Assembly (NCBI GenBank): GCA_964017235.1
Contig: OZ024934.1
Coordinates: 87,634,706 to 87,698,705 of the forward strand
Direction of reading: 5' to 3'
DNA: 64,000 bases
From: Sabellastarte sp. h YS-2021
Lineage: Eukaryota > Annelida > Polychaeta > Sabellida > Sabellidae
A program made the position numbers and the translations under genes. Positions 1 to 10,360 of the stretch are shown here, piece by piece. The stretch's first letter is position 1. Each line of letters begins with the position of its first letter. Under the pieces are notes generated by a model, which had not been told where the DNA came from, ran no database searches, and worked only from the letters and a program-made list of their open reading frames with translations.

Positions 1-135
1 CTTGACCTAAAATTGAGTCGTTGGTTTTCAGTACAGATTCATGACAACTGGTATACCAATTTTCTTGCCTCCATTCTGTGAACTACCCATATGACATATA
101 CAATGTGTTGAAAGTGCTGTTAAATTGATCAACCC
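1..135 (+). mobile_element. Decayed SINE tail (family II)
   Basis: Similar to the 3' half of the element at 33727-33920: 'actggtttt(c)t..gcc', 'gaactaccc', 'tgatat..tacagtgttgaaagc'. No head is visible inside the window. Strongly diverged. Confidence 0.4.
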
Positions 136-145
136 AGCTTTAACT

Positions 146-346
146 TAACATAAACCTAGCGGTGATTGCTCACCCTAAAGTAATGAACCCTTTGAAAAGT
201 CAAAGTTTGTGTTTTATGTCCTGTTCAACAGCCAAGATCATATTGGGACAGGCCCTCAGCATTGTCACTTGTGGGACTCGAACCCACTCAGAGGTGACTG
301 CTTGTGAATAGATGCCAAACTTGCCAACCACTAGGCCACTGAGGAC
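146..346 (-). mobile_element. tRNA-derived SINE (family I), minus strand
   Basis: Read on the minus strand it begins GGTCCTCAGTGGCCTAGTGG (A-box-like), has a B-box-like GGGTTCGAGTCCCACAAGTG, then CTGAGGGCCTGTCCC and GTTGAACAGGACATAAAAC. The same order occurs on the plus strand at 5403, 10010 and 40760, so this is a dispersed SINE family. Confidence 0.75.
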
Positions 347-1099
347 CTCCCATTCGAAAACAAAAAAGGATAAGAAGTTGTTGGACAGTATTCTGCTCTA
401 TAATGATGTAAATAATCAGATTTACATGTGCAGTGTTTTTGAGCCTGCAACCAGGCTAGATATATTCAGTTATTAAAGACAATGAGTGTGCGGCCTATCG
501 TCCTAATTCAGTCAGGATATATGAAGCTTTTCATTACAAAAGCTAGATAATACCTATTAAAGCCACCAGTCATATGGTGCATAGTCTCTCATTGTTTTTT
601 TTACTCCATAGAAAACAGAAGAGTCTGTAAAATACCAAATGCATTATTGACATATTTTTATTTCCTATAAATATACAGTCGGTAACTCCTTGTTTTTGGA
701 CAGTTCATACCAAATTGTAATGGGTTTTATATTCAGTTTTGATATATATTGGATTATTATCGACTTTGACTGAAAAGGTAAACGTTATGATGACAGGAAT
801 TCAATTTCTGTCTATTATTTATTAACTAATTAAATGTGAACATTACATGCAGTGTTTTCTTAGAATCATTTTTGATACATTGTCTTGCTTCAGAGAAAGG
901 TAATTTTAAATAACAGTGTTACTTTTCCTGATTCTTCTTACACTTGAAATAATTTTTGAACTAGAAAGGTGACTGCACATTTCACATTTATAAATATAGT
1001 TGAGCAGTGTGAAGGCTGTGATGCACTACTGACATTACCCTCTGATTTGTTAAGAATTAAAATTGTTTTGTATTTATCGGATTGTATCCTTCCTGTTAT
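347..1099. other. No gene recognised
   Basis: A+T-rich unique sequence. No splice-bounded open frame, structural RNA or repeat end could be supported. Confidence 0.5.
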
Positions 1100-1493
1100 G
1101 TTTGGACTAGGGATGGGTCGGTATGAAAAATATGAACATCGGGATTTCGCCAATGCAAAACCGTACCGAATTCGGGACTCCGCGTTTTAGTTCACCCCAA
1201 TCAAACATGGACGTTTCCTCAACGACATCGCAATAAAAGCTCATAAATGCACAAAATATGTGATAAAAACGCATAATGTCTTCATATTTCTGGTTTCTTT
1301 CCAATATTTTAAGTTTTCCTTTAATTTTATGAGCTGACAAGCGAAATTGAGGTTATAAAGTGTCGTAACCAAAACATAGCAGTTCTGCTCAATGTATCGC
1401 TTATAAAAGTCTGCAAATGGACGAAAATATGGGGATAAAAGCTTATAATTATATCCCCAGACGAAAGTCGGGGATATATTGGATTCAGGTCCG

Positions 1494-1526
1494 TCGCGCC
1501 GCCGCCGCCGCCGCCGCCGCCGCCGT
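1494..1526. repeat. (GCC)n microsatellite
   Basis: About nine CCG/GCC triplets directly downstream of the family F 5' hairpin. A similar GCC run follows the family B hairpin at 58700. Confidence 0.9.
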
Positions 1527-1599
1527 AGAAATTTCCTTGTGGACGCGATAACTCAAAAACAAATTAATATTTTTTTTTCAAACTTGGTACACATGTTAA

Positions 1600-3560
1600 G
1601 GGTGCCCAAAGGAAGATCCCTATTTTAAGGTGACCTTAAACTCCCAGTAAAAAAGAACTTATGGCCACCTTAAGGTCAGAAATTGCACTTTTGGCCACTT
1701 AGAGCCCTGTAGGTCACAAACTATGATGCTCAGCTGGCTGAAATTTTACCTGACAACACATTAATATGTTCTTAGTACATGTGCCGAAAATCACGACTTT
1801 AAGTTGAGGAGAAAATTGTCCTTGAGGCCCATAGAGTCTATCATTAGATAGAGATTAAGCGCTATAAAAGTACTATTAGAATAAATACCCCCACTTAGGG
1901 ATTTTTTGCTATACTTTTCACATATTTTGCCCTATAATTTGGAAGTGGTAATTCTGATGAGTCTCAAACTGTGCTAGGTATAACTTTGATATGTAATCCT
2001 TGTCTGTAGAAAATTTTAGGGCTGTAGGTTTACCCAAAGGGGTCGACTTAAGGTCTCAAAAGTGCCCACAGAGACCCAATTTATGCACTTTTTGCCACTT
2101 TCAAGCACTGTAGCTTTCAAACTATGTCTCTCATCTAAGTTAAATATCATCTGGGAATATATCTATGTGTTTTCTTATATGTGCCCCAACATTTAGGCCT
2201 TTAATGGACAGTTAACCTGTGTATCAGGACCATAAACACCCACCCGAGTGACCCTTATAAGACATTTTTCACATCTTTTTCCCTGTAACTTGGAAATGGT
2301 AAGTCTGAGAAGTTTCAAACTGTATTAGATATATATTCTGTGTGTAATCTTAGTATGTAACAGATTTTAAGTCTGAAGCTTTAATTTTGAAGGTCAAATT
2401 GAGGTCTCTAAAAGGCTCCCAAAGACCCAATATTTGGACCTTTTGCTACTTTTAAGCCCTGTGACTGTCAAACTATGTGACTGATAGAGCTCAAATCCTA
2501 TCTGGGAAGATATTAGTATGTTATTTATATATGTGCCAAAAATTAAGGCTTTAAGAAGACATTTAACCTGTGTATGAGGACCATAAATCCCCACCCGAGT
2601 GACCATTTTTAGACATTTTTCACATATTTTGCCCTGTAACTTGGAAATGGTAAGTCTAAGAAGTTTCAAACTGTATTAGATGCATATTCTATGTGTAATC
2701 TTAGTATGTGACAAATTTTAAGTCTGAAGCTTTAATTTGAAGGCCACATTTAGGTCTCTAGAAGGCCCCATAAAGACCCAGTATTTGGACTTTTTGCCAA
2801 TTTTAAGGCCTGTGACTGTTAAACTATGTGACTGATAGAGCTGAAATCTCATCTGGGAATACATTATTATGTTCTTTTAACATGTGCCAAAAATCAAGGC
2901 TTCAAGTAGACATTTAACCTGTGTATGAGGACCTTAAACACCCACCTGAGTGACCCTTTTAAGACATTTTTCACATATTTTGCTCTGTAACTTGGAAATG
3001 GTAAGTCTGAGAAGTTTCAAACTTTATTAGATACATATTCTATGTGTAATCTTAGTATGTAACAAATTTTAAGTCTGAAGCTTTAATTTGAAAGCCACAT
3101 CGAGATCTCTAAAAGGCCCACAGAGACCCAATATTTGGACTTTTTGCCACCTTTAAGCCCTGTGACTGTTAAACTATGTGATTGATGGAGCTGAAATCCC
3201 ATCTGGGAATGCATTATTATGTCCTTTTTACATATGGCGAAAATCAAGGTTTTTAGTAGACATTTAACCTGTGTATGAGGGCCATAGACACTCGCCCAAG
3301 TGCCTTTTTTGACATTTTTTCCGTATTTTGCCCTGTTATTTGGAAATGCTTAGTGTGACAAGTCTTAAACTGTATTATATATAATTTTTGTTTGTTATGT
3401 ATGTCCCCCAAAAAGTTTCAGATCTGTAGTTTAATTGCTAAGGTCTCTTTAACAATTGTAAAATGCCCACAGAAACCCAATTTATGGACATTATGCCACT
3501 TTAAAGCCCAGTAACTGTCAAACTATGTGGGTTATAGAGCTGAAATCTTTGAATTTTTAA
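1600..3560 (+). repeat. About 350-bp tandem repeat, five degenerate copies
   Basis: The landmark 'TTGGAAATGGTAAGTCTGAG' and its variants recur near 1940, 2292, 2641, 2991 and 3339 (steps 348-352). Other shared landmarks are 'TTTAACCTGTGTATGAGGACC' and 'GACCCAATATTTGGAC'. The middle copies are most alike; the outer ones are eroded. Confidence 0.92.
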
Positions 3561-3862
3561 AAGGAAATGCCTGTCTATTTAAATTTTGAATATTAATAAT
3601 GTTATGGCTATCTTAGTCTTTTAAGAACTTATTTTTGTGTGTTATACCTCTGCTTGCTGAGTTTTTAACTTTTTAAAATGAAACTGGTTAAACGCCGGTT
3701 AAACATATTCAAGTAGACAAAATGGACACTTTAAGTGAGCTTTTAAGTCCCAATATTAATGAAATTATATCCGTATGTAGTAAAACTAGGGGATTTTTAA
3801 CCCTCAACTAGCCCAGTTTTATTCAACTTGCCTCAGTTAATTTTGACACAGCTCCTACAGTT

Positions 3863-4395
3863 ATGAACTCATTTCAGTTGATAATCACATACTTAAAATT
3901 CTCAATTCTTTTTGTATTTGAGTACCCCTTTTATATAGATTGTTTGTTTACCATTTATGCTGTAGCACTCCATCTCTTTGAGAGAACATGTAAACTGTGT
4001 AAAAAAGATGTAGAAGATGAGATACATTTTGTTTGTGTTTGTCCAGCTTTAGAGCTGATTCGTATGAAATATTTCAAAATTTTAAATATAGATAAATCTG
4101 AATTATTAATAGATCAATTATCAAGGGTATTAACTCATATGAATGTCAATATGGTTATTAATTTTATTTTTGATTTGTGGCAAGAAAGAAAAAGTAAATT
4201 ATATTGTTAATTTTTATGTATTGAATTGCTGTCTTTATTTACTGTATCTTACCTCAAAATATGTTTGCTCTGTTTGTTATTAACTCTCTATTTAAAGTGA
4301 CTTATAAGCCCATATAGGGCTGGGTATTACTTCAATAGTTTTTGTATAATCCTTGTCAACATAATACATGTCACTATAATAAACTAATAAACTAA
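3863..4395 (+). pseudogene. 3' end of a truncated non-LTR retrotransposon
   Basis: An open frame at 3863-4210 ends with ERTCKLCKKDVEDEIHFVC and CPALELIRMKYFKI. The 'CxxC ... DExHFxxxCPxxxxxR' arrangement is the C-terminal zinc-knuckle-like motif of many LINE reverse transcriptases. About 180 bp downstream the sequence ends in repeated aataaacta units (4376-4397), like a LINE tail. It is 5' truncated and lies inside element F. Confidence 0.6.
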
Positions 4396-4762
4396 ACTAA
4401 GTCCCAACCCACATCCCCCACCCGGATTCCCCCCACCCACCTCTGGGACCTCCAGCTATATTGAGTGACACTAAATAAACAAAGGTATTTAATGATATCA
4501 GATGAGAAACAAAGACCTCAATGGGGTTGCAGATCTTGTGTAATAGTGAGAGAGGTGTGGAGAAGGGGAGAGGGGTGGGGGTGGGAGGTGGTGGGCTTCA
4601 TTACATATAACACAAAGGGGAGTCAGAACTGAGATTGTGTCACATATTTAGGTTGCATATATATGGACCACATATATAGGTATAGAGGAAATGAATAACT
4701 GAAAACAATTTGCAAATTCTAAAAATAATATAATAAAATAATAATATAAATAATTTTTTTTT

Positions 4763-5001
4763 AAATAATATTTTATTTGTGAACAAATATAGAAACAGAT
4801 ATGCGCTTTTGGGATTATGAATTTTAGAATGGACATTGAATCATCAATCATTTAAATACTTTGAAGGAAGATTGAAAAGTATGATGAATTGAGTTAAAAA
4901 TAATATTTTATTTGTCAACAAATATAGAAACAGATATGCTCTTTTGGGATTATTATTTTAGAATGGACATTCAATCATCAATCATTTAAATACTTTGAAA
5001 A
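4763..5001. repeat. 100-bp direct duplication
   Basis: 4763-4866 and 4902-5001 are near-identical: 'ttatttgt(g/c)aacaaatat', 'gaaacagatatgc', 'atcatcaatcatttaaatac'. The two copies are offset by about 138 bp. Confidence 0.85.
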
Positions 5002-5402
5002 TAGGTTTAGAGTTATCATTGCAGGAAGATTGAAAATATAATTTGAGTTATGTATTCGGCGTCTGGGGATACACCATCTTCCTTGGAAGATATAAACAGA
5101 GTAGATTGATGTGCTGAAGTTCATATAATAATGGGTAATTATGTTTTTAAAAATTCCCGATCAAAACCTGTGGCGTGAGTGATGACCTGTCTGGGGATAT
5201 GTTGGCGCCGAGTTGGCCCAATCTAGTTTCTTCAGATTTTGGGTATGTTTCTAATATTTTATCTCTTCCTTCCATTATATGTGCTGACAAGCGAAGTGGC
5301 GGTTGTAAATTCTCATCACGGTATTTCAGTAAAGTGCTCTCGATACCGAGATACCGGAACTACCGACCCATCCCTAGTTTGGACAAGGTATGTCATATTA
5401 CT

Positions 5403-5560
5403 TGTAGGACCTCAGTGGCCCAGTGGGTTAGCAAGTTACACATCTAATTACAGGCTGTCACCTCTGTGTGGGTTTGAGTCCCACAAGGGACAATGCTGAG
5501 GACCTGTCCCAGTATGGTTCTGTCTGTTGAATGAGACATAAAAACCCCAAACTTTGAACT
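5403..5560 (+). mobile_element. tRNA-derived SINE (family I)
   Basis: Head AGGACCTCAGTGGCCCAGTG with an A-box-like TGGCCCAGTGGG, a B-box-like GGTTTGAGTCCC, body GCTGAGGACCTGTCCCAGTA, and tail TGAATGAGACATAAAAACCC. It lies just outside the right target duplication of the hAT-like element. Confidence 0.8.
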
Positions 5561-6723
5561 TTTTCGTATCACTTGTGACTTTTTTTTGTCAGAGCAATCT
5601 CTGTGTGGATAACACATTCTAATTTGACTTTCTCTATGAAGCGATATTGAAATATCATTTCAAGCTGTAACTTGTGTCATTGGACATCTGCTAAATGTCA
5701 TATTTGCTGCAAAAGATAAAAAGACATTATATATACAGCAATTTTTCAGATAACACTACTGTACAAGTAATGGAATTCGTTTAAAGACATTCCACATAAT
5801 ATGTATAATGCTGATCAAACTCCATAGTAGGTATTAAATACAACAACATTTTGAAAACACTGTCTCATGTGGTATTGGAAACTACTGAAATCAACACTCT
5901 GGTATAGATATTAGAAACAACATTGAAATTAACATGTTGGTATTGTATGTAATAAGTTAATAATGTCTGTTTTTTTATAGCAGCTATTAGATTGTTATCC
6001 ATCACCTGTTTTGAAACAATATTTACAAGAAATAGACATTTTGTTTCAGTAAATTAAAATGTTTTTGTTTTGTCTTCATGTTTCTCACTGTGTGTCAGAC
6101 ATTATGGCATTTGTAATTACTAAAGTCAACAGCCATGCGTCAGTAAGCTGCCGTTGGCCTCAACACCATGTATAATGTCACTCCGTTGTCACTTGGTATA
6201 TGAGCATTGTAACCCAATGACCATAACATTTAGTTAGAAACAACAGTCATAAAACGTAGGTGGAAACTGAAAAGAAATGTGTAAAATTTGTTGTAAAAAT
6301 TTGATGCCCAAACAGGACACCAGATTTCAGTAATTGATGGCCCAAACAATAACTTGGTGACACCTGATATTGTAAAGTAAGTAGACCAGGTTAGCAGGTT
6401 TGCAGGTAGACATGGACAGATCAAACCTGCCTACGGGCTACCAGACTTCTTGACTACCTACATTTCATTTAATTTACAAGGAAATATTACTGCAAAAATC
6501 CACTCAATAGACATTATTAAGCCCAGCTAGTAACTACTTCCAAGAGGGGAATTCTTCCAAATCTGAATCCTTCCCTAGCTAGATCTCTTCTAAGTTCTAA
6601 GTACACATATTTGGGATTCTCATTGCAGTTAATTTAAATAGCCAGGCCTTGAAAGTCCTTGAATTTGGCCAAAATTGATTAAAATCCTTGAAAAGTTCTT
6701 GAATTTGTTATTGCCCAACTTCT
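5561..6723. other. No gene recognised
   Basis: A+T-rich sequence without supportable exon or complete repeat. Confidence 0.5.
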
Positions 6724-6728
6724 GCATC

Positions 6729-7315
6729 TGGGGCGGATTTCATGAAAAGTCTCAGACTTAGCCCAGTCTCAGGCTGAGCCACTGGCTCAAATCTGAGTCT
6801 TTTGGCTCAGCTAAGTCTTTGTCTCAAATGGTTTTCACAGAAGGGGTCTCAGTTGAGACCAAGCTTATCAAATAACCACAGTGGTTTTCTGTGTCGTGAC
6901 AATTTTTTGTAGTCAAAATATTATACTGATGGCATATATGTTCCTTGTTTGACACATAATATCTCTGGTTAAATACCATTTTGCAATGGGAAACCTTGTA
7001 AACATGTAAAAACACCCAAAGACTACTTCAGGGGGTTGTTTTATATACTTGGACCCTATTTTTAGCCATTTCAAATTTTGAAGTGAAGAAAGAATTATGG
7101 TGGCCATATTTGAGCCTTTGTTTACAAAACTTAAGCCCACTTTGTACCAGTCTTAACATTTGAGCCAGTGGCTCAGCCAGAGCTGAGACTGAGACCTTTT
7201 GTGAAATCCATTAAGGCTGAGCCCATGGGCTCAAGTAAAATGTTCCAATAATTTGAGACAAAAGTCTCAAGTTTGAGACTGAGACCGGGCTAAGACCTTT
7301 CGTGATTTCCGCCCA
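6729..7315. mobile_element. Inverted-repeat (MITE-like) element, 587 bp
   Basis: The left end TGGGGCGGATTTCATGAAAA and right end (complement TGGGCGGAAATCACGAAAGG) form imperfect TIRs that extend about 45 bp through AGTCTCAGACTTAGCCC. GCATC flanks both sides (6724-6728, 7316-7320), a possible 5-bp target duplication. Internally it has many CTCAG/CTGAG inverted words. No coding capacity. Confidence 0.75.
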
Positions 7316-7320
7316 GCATC

Positions 7321-9879
7321 ATCTAGTTTTATGGCTATGGCAGACTGAGCAAAGCAAGTACGTATAATCTAGTCTGAACAAAGTTTATGTTAAAATTTTA
7401 TTAGATGTGTTAACTAGCATTGTTGTAATGAGTTTATGCATTGTTAAAATCATGTGACAATAAAGAATTTTGTGTGAGGAATTGACGACTAGAAGGGGAA
7501 GTAAAGGAAGCCGTGCTTCGAAATATATCCTTGAGAATTGTTGTTGTTGACATTGAAAATCCTTGAAAAGACCTTGAATCCAGTTATCAAAAGTCTGTGG
7601 GGAACCCTGAGATAATCTGTGTGGGCAATATTATAAGAATTCAATAAAATATGCAGAAATTTGAAATATTTTCCTTAGTATCTCTTTTTGGGAATAAATA
7701 TATGACATTTTATATCATTTTTATCATCATTTTGTTTAATTATTTACTGCTTTCTTATGACTTGTGACAACATTTAAAGGTTTAGAAGTGATGACGCAAA
7801 AAATGTAGATGTGCAAGCATGAAAAAAAAACCCCAAAACACGAAGTTGTTTGGTCTTCTGCAAATGATTTTAGCCAGGTATCATCAAGGTTTTGCAACCA
7901 ACCCCATAAATCGTGGGATAAGGTGTTTGAAACATCCAAAGTGAATAAGCTTGTAGGAATTTGGTCATTTTAACTGTTCTCGTATCAGTGAAATCAATGT
8001 GCATAGATTTAGATAACACTTAATCAGTTGACTTGATGTATATTGGTTTGATCTTCCAGAGTTTTGGCTGATCTTGATATGAGGTTCATCTGTGACATAC
8101 CAGGAGACTATTGATAACAGTTATTATTAAGCCATTGAACACTCAGATAAACTCATCAAGTCAAGAGATGTGACCTTCACTGAGATTCCACCTGACTGGT
8201 TTACTTTTATAAACTCTCAAGTTTATTGTCTCATTGCGAATTACTTAATGCATAATTTTATGAATAGCTGCTGCAAAAGAACTTGATAAAAATATTGATG
8301 CCATATTTTTGTGTAATCACAGACACAAGTCATTGTATTGGTCAAAATACCCAACAAGTTAGATTCTCATCCCATGCTATGAACATATCTGGTCAATTAA
8401 AACAGAATGTGCATCCATGTGCATCAGTTGCTGATGACAGGTGCAGTTAAAAATTCTAACATTAAAGACACAGAAAACAAATGGTGTCTGAGGGAGGATA
8501 AACACTTGCCCAGCGATCCAGAACCTTATTATTGTCAAAAATATTTCTAAGAAAATTCTGGAGTCCAGATCAGGATTGTCATTTGAAGGGGTCTGGGTAA
8601 TGACAGACCCCACCTTTTGTGAAAAAAAGACCCCCAAAAAGATTAATAGTTTTTCATTTATGGAGCAGATATTGTTGACAAATCCCTCAAAAATTCTAGA
8701 GTCTCAGTCTGAATTGGGATCATCTTTGAGCATCTTTTAGCAGACCATAATTCAGATCATTCTTGCGCAGGGTTAGTCTACTGGTAGACCCCAACTTGGT
8801 GGGTGATTCTTTCCTTGTGCAGTCATATATTTCATTAATTTCGATACACATTAGATTTTTTTTTTAAATTTAAAATTTTGTAACACTTTTAATAATTGTC
8901 CTTGAGACAATTTGGAGATGAACTTGTTTTTTACTGACGTGGTCTATTGGAAACTGTAACTTTACTAAGCAAGATAGACTCTCCTGTATATATCAATAAA
9001 AATATTCAACTATTAAAGATTTTTAGTACTGTATACCATGTTGATTTTGGGGGTGTATTAACTGTACCAATACCCCCCAAAACTCCCCTTTATGACAAAG
9101 GTTATCACTTACTATTCTTGAAAATTAAGGATAAAATAGAAGGATTCCCAGTTGAAGGCTTGTTATTTAATATCCAAGTTAAAAAGTGCCTTAAACATAA
9201 GGCTTTCTTATTTTCTTTTAATTTATGGAAAGAAAATTAGGCTTCATTATTCAGAGAAGATTATTGAATGTCAAAATAAAGGAAAGAACAATAAATCAGG
9301 GAATCCTTAATTTCTAAGGCCTTTTTGGAATAAAAGAGGTTTTGTTAGTACGGTTCCTAGTTCCCTTTCAAGTAGAAGTATATACCATATTATATGTCTT
9401 AGAAGACACAGATTTCCAAATAAATTTTGGGGATATCTTTTCCTATATTTGACTTATTCCTTTCAGGAAATATTTTTGACCCATCTTTCACTTATTATTA
9501 CTTTTGTGAATATTTTTGGCCTATCTTTCACTGATCCCTTTTGTGAATATGGCTCATCTTATACATTTTCACTGCTGTATAAAAGTGAAACATGGCATCT
9601 ATCAGGAAAAATAGGACATCACCTTGAATGAGATGACTGTTCAGTTCATCCAACTTGCCCAGTTATTGATGCTTACATTTGAAACATCTGTTATTGATGA
9701 GAGGAAAAATAAGTGCTACCTAATGCTGTTGAATCAGCGAACACTTGGTGATAAAACCATGTTCTCTCCAAATAAGGCATGGGTGTTTACAGTATACAAA
9801 CTAGGGGCAAGTGAGTGGTTCAGGTGTCATAGATGGGGCCTTGTACTCAGTGGTTGCTACAACTACTTTGTCTTTTCCA
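7321..9879. other. No gene recognised
   Basis: Several open frames of 60-110 codons occur by chance; none has splice context, motif or coding-like composition. A frame at 9624-9959 has somewhat protein-like composition but no recognisable family. Confidence 0.45.
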
Positions 9880-10360
9880 TAGTCATCTGTTGCAGTTACT
9901 GTGTTGATAATAGTCATCTATTACATTTACTATGTCCATTACATGGCCATTTATTATAGTTATTTTGTTTATTATATCATCATCTATAACTATTACATGT
10001 ACTGTGTCTTGAGGTCCTCAGCGGCTTAGTGGGTTAGCAGGTTTGGTATCTAACAACAGGCTGACACCTCTCTGTGGGTTAAACTCCCACAAGTGACAAT
10101 GTTAAGGACTTGTCCAAAATCTAACCTTTGCTGTTGAACGGGACGTAAAAACCCCAACTTTACTTTGAATCTGTATTTTGTCTATTACATGGCCCTATAT
10201 TACTGTTACTTTTGTCTACATGGCCTTTGTCTATTACAAAAAAGGCCATCTATTACAGTTACTTTGTTCATGGTCATGTGTTACTATTAGTCTATTATAC
10301 ATGGCCATCTTGTACTGTTATTGCCACATTTAGAATTTTCATGTCTATTATGTTGACATT
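9880..10360. repeat. Degenerate minisatellite, 'tctattacatggccatctat' units
   Basis: Loose repeats of about 30-40 bp built from 'gtctattacatggccat', 'tattacagttacttt' and 'gtccat' run from about 9880 to 10360 and are interrupted by a SINE at 10010-10165. Copies are strongly diverged. Confidence 0.65.
10010..10165 (+). mobile_element. tRNA-derived SINE (family I)
   Basis: GGTCCTCAGCGGCTTAGTGG head, GTGGGTTAAACTCCCACAAG in the B-box region, AAGGACTTGTCC, tail GTTGAACGGGACGTAAAAAC. Inserted into the minisatellite. Confidence 0.8.

Larger units (their letters stand above)
1451..5226 (+). mobile_element. Hairpin-ended tandem-repeat element, family F (Helentron-like)
   Basis: The 5' end is a hairpin at 1451-1476 (ATATCCCC with GGGGATAT around GAC-GAAA-GTC), followed by a (GCC)n tract and a tandem array of about 350 bp. 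The 3' end has the inverse subterminal repeat GTCTGGGGATAT (5189-5200), a hairpin (TTGG-c-GCC / GGC-CCAA, 5202-5221) and CTAG-TTT (5223-5229). Subterminal inverted repeats, a 3' hairpin and a CTAG end are features of Helitron/Helentron elements. It sits inside the hAT-like element at 1108-5376. A second 3'-like end lies at 5061-5091. Confidence 0.65.
1108..5376. mobile_element. hAT-like non-autonomous element with perfect TIR and 8-bp TSD
   Basis: Terminal inverted repeats TAGGGATGGGTCGGTA (left, 1108) and TACCGACCCATCCCTA (right, ends 5376) match perfectly over 16 bp. They are flanked by the identical 8-bp direct repeat GTTTGGAC (1100-1107 and 5377-5384), the target-site length typical of hAT transposons. 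No transposase frame is seen. Without the nested element at 1451-5226 the original transposon was only about 490 bp, of MITE size. A shared 'gctgacaagcgaa' at about 1334 and 5283 shows an internal duplication. Confidence 0.85.
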
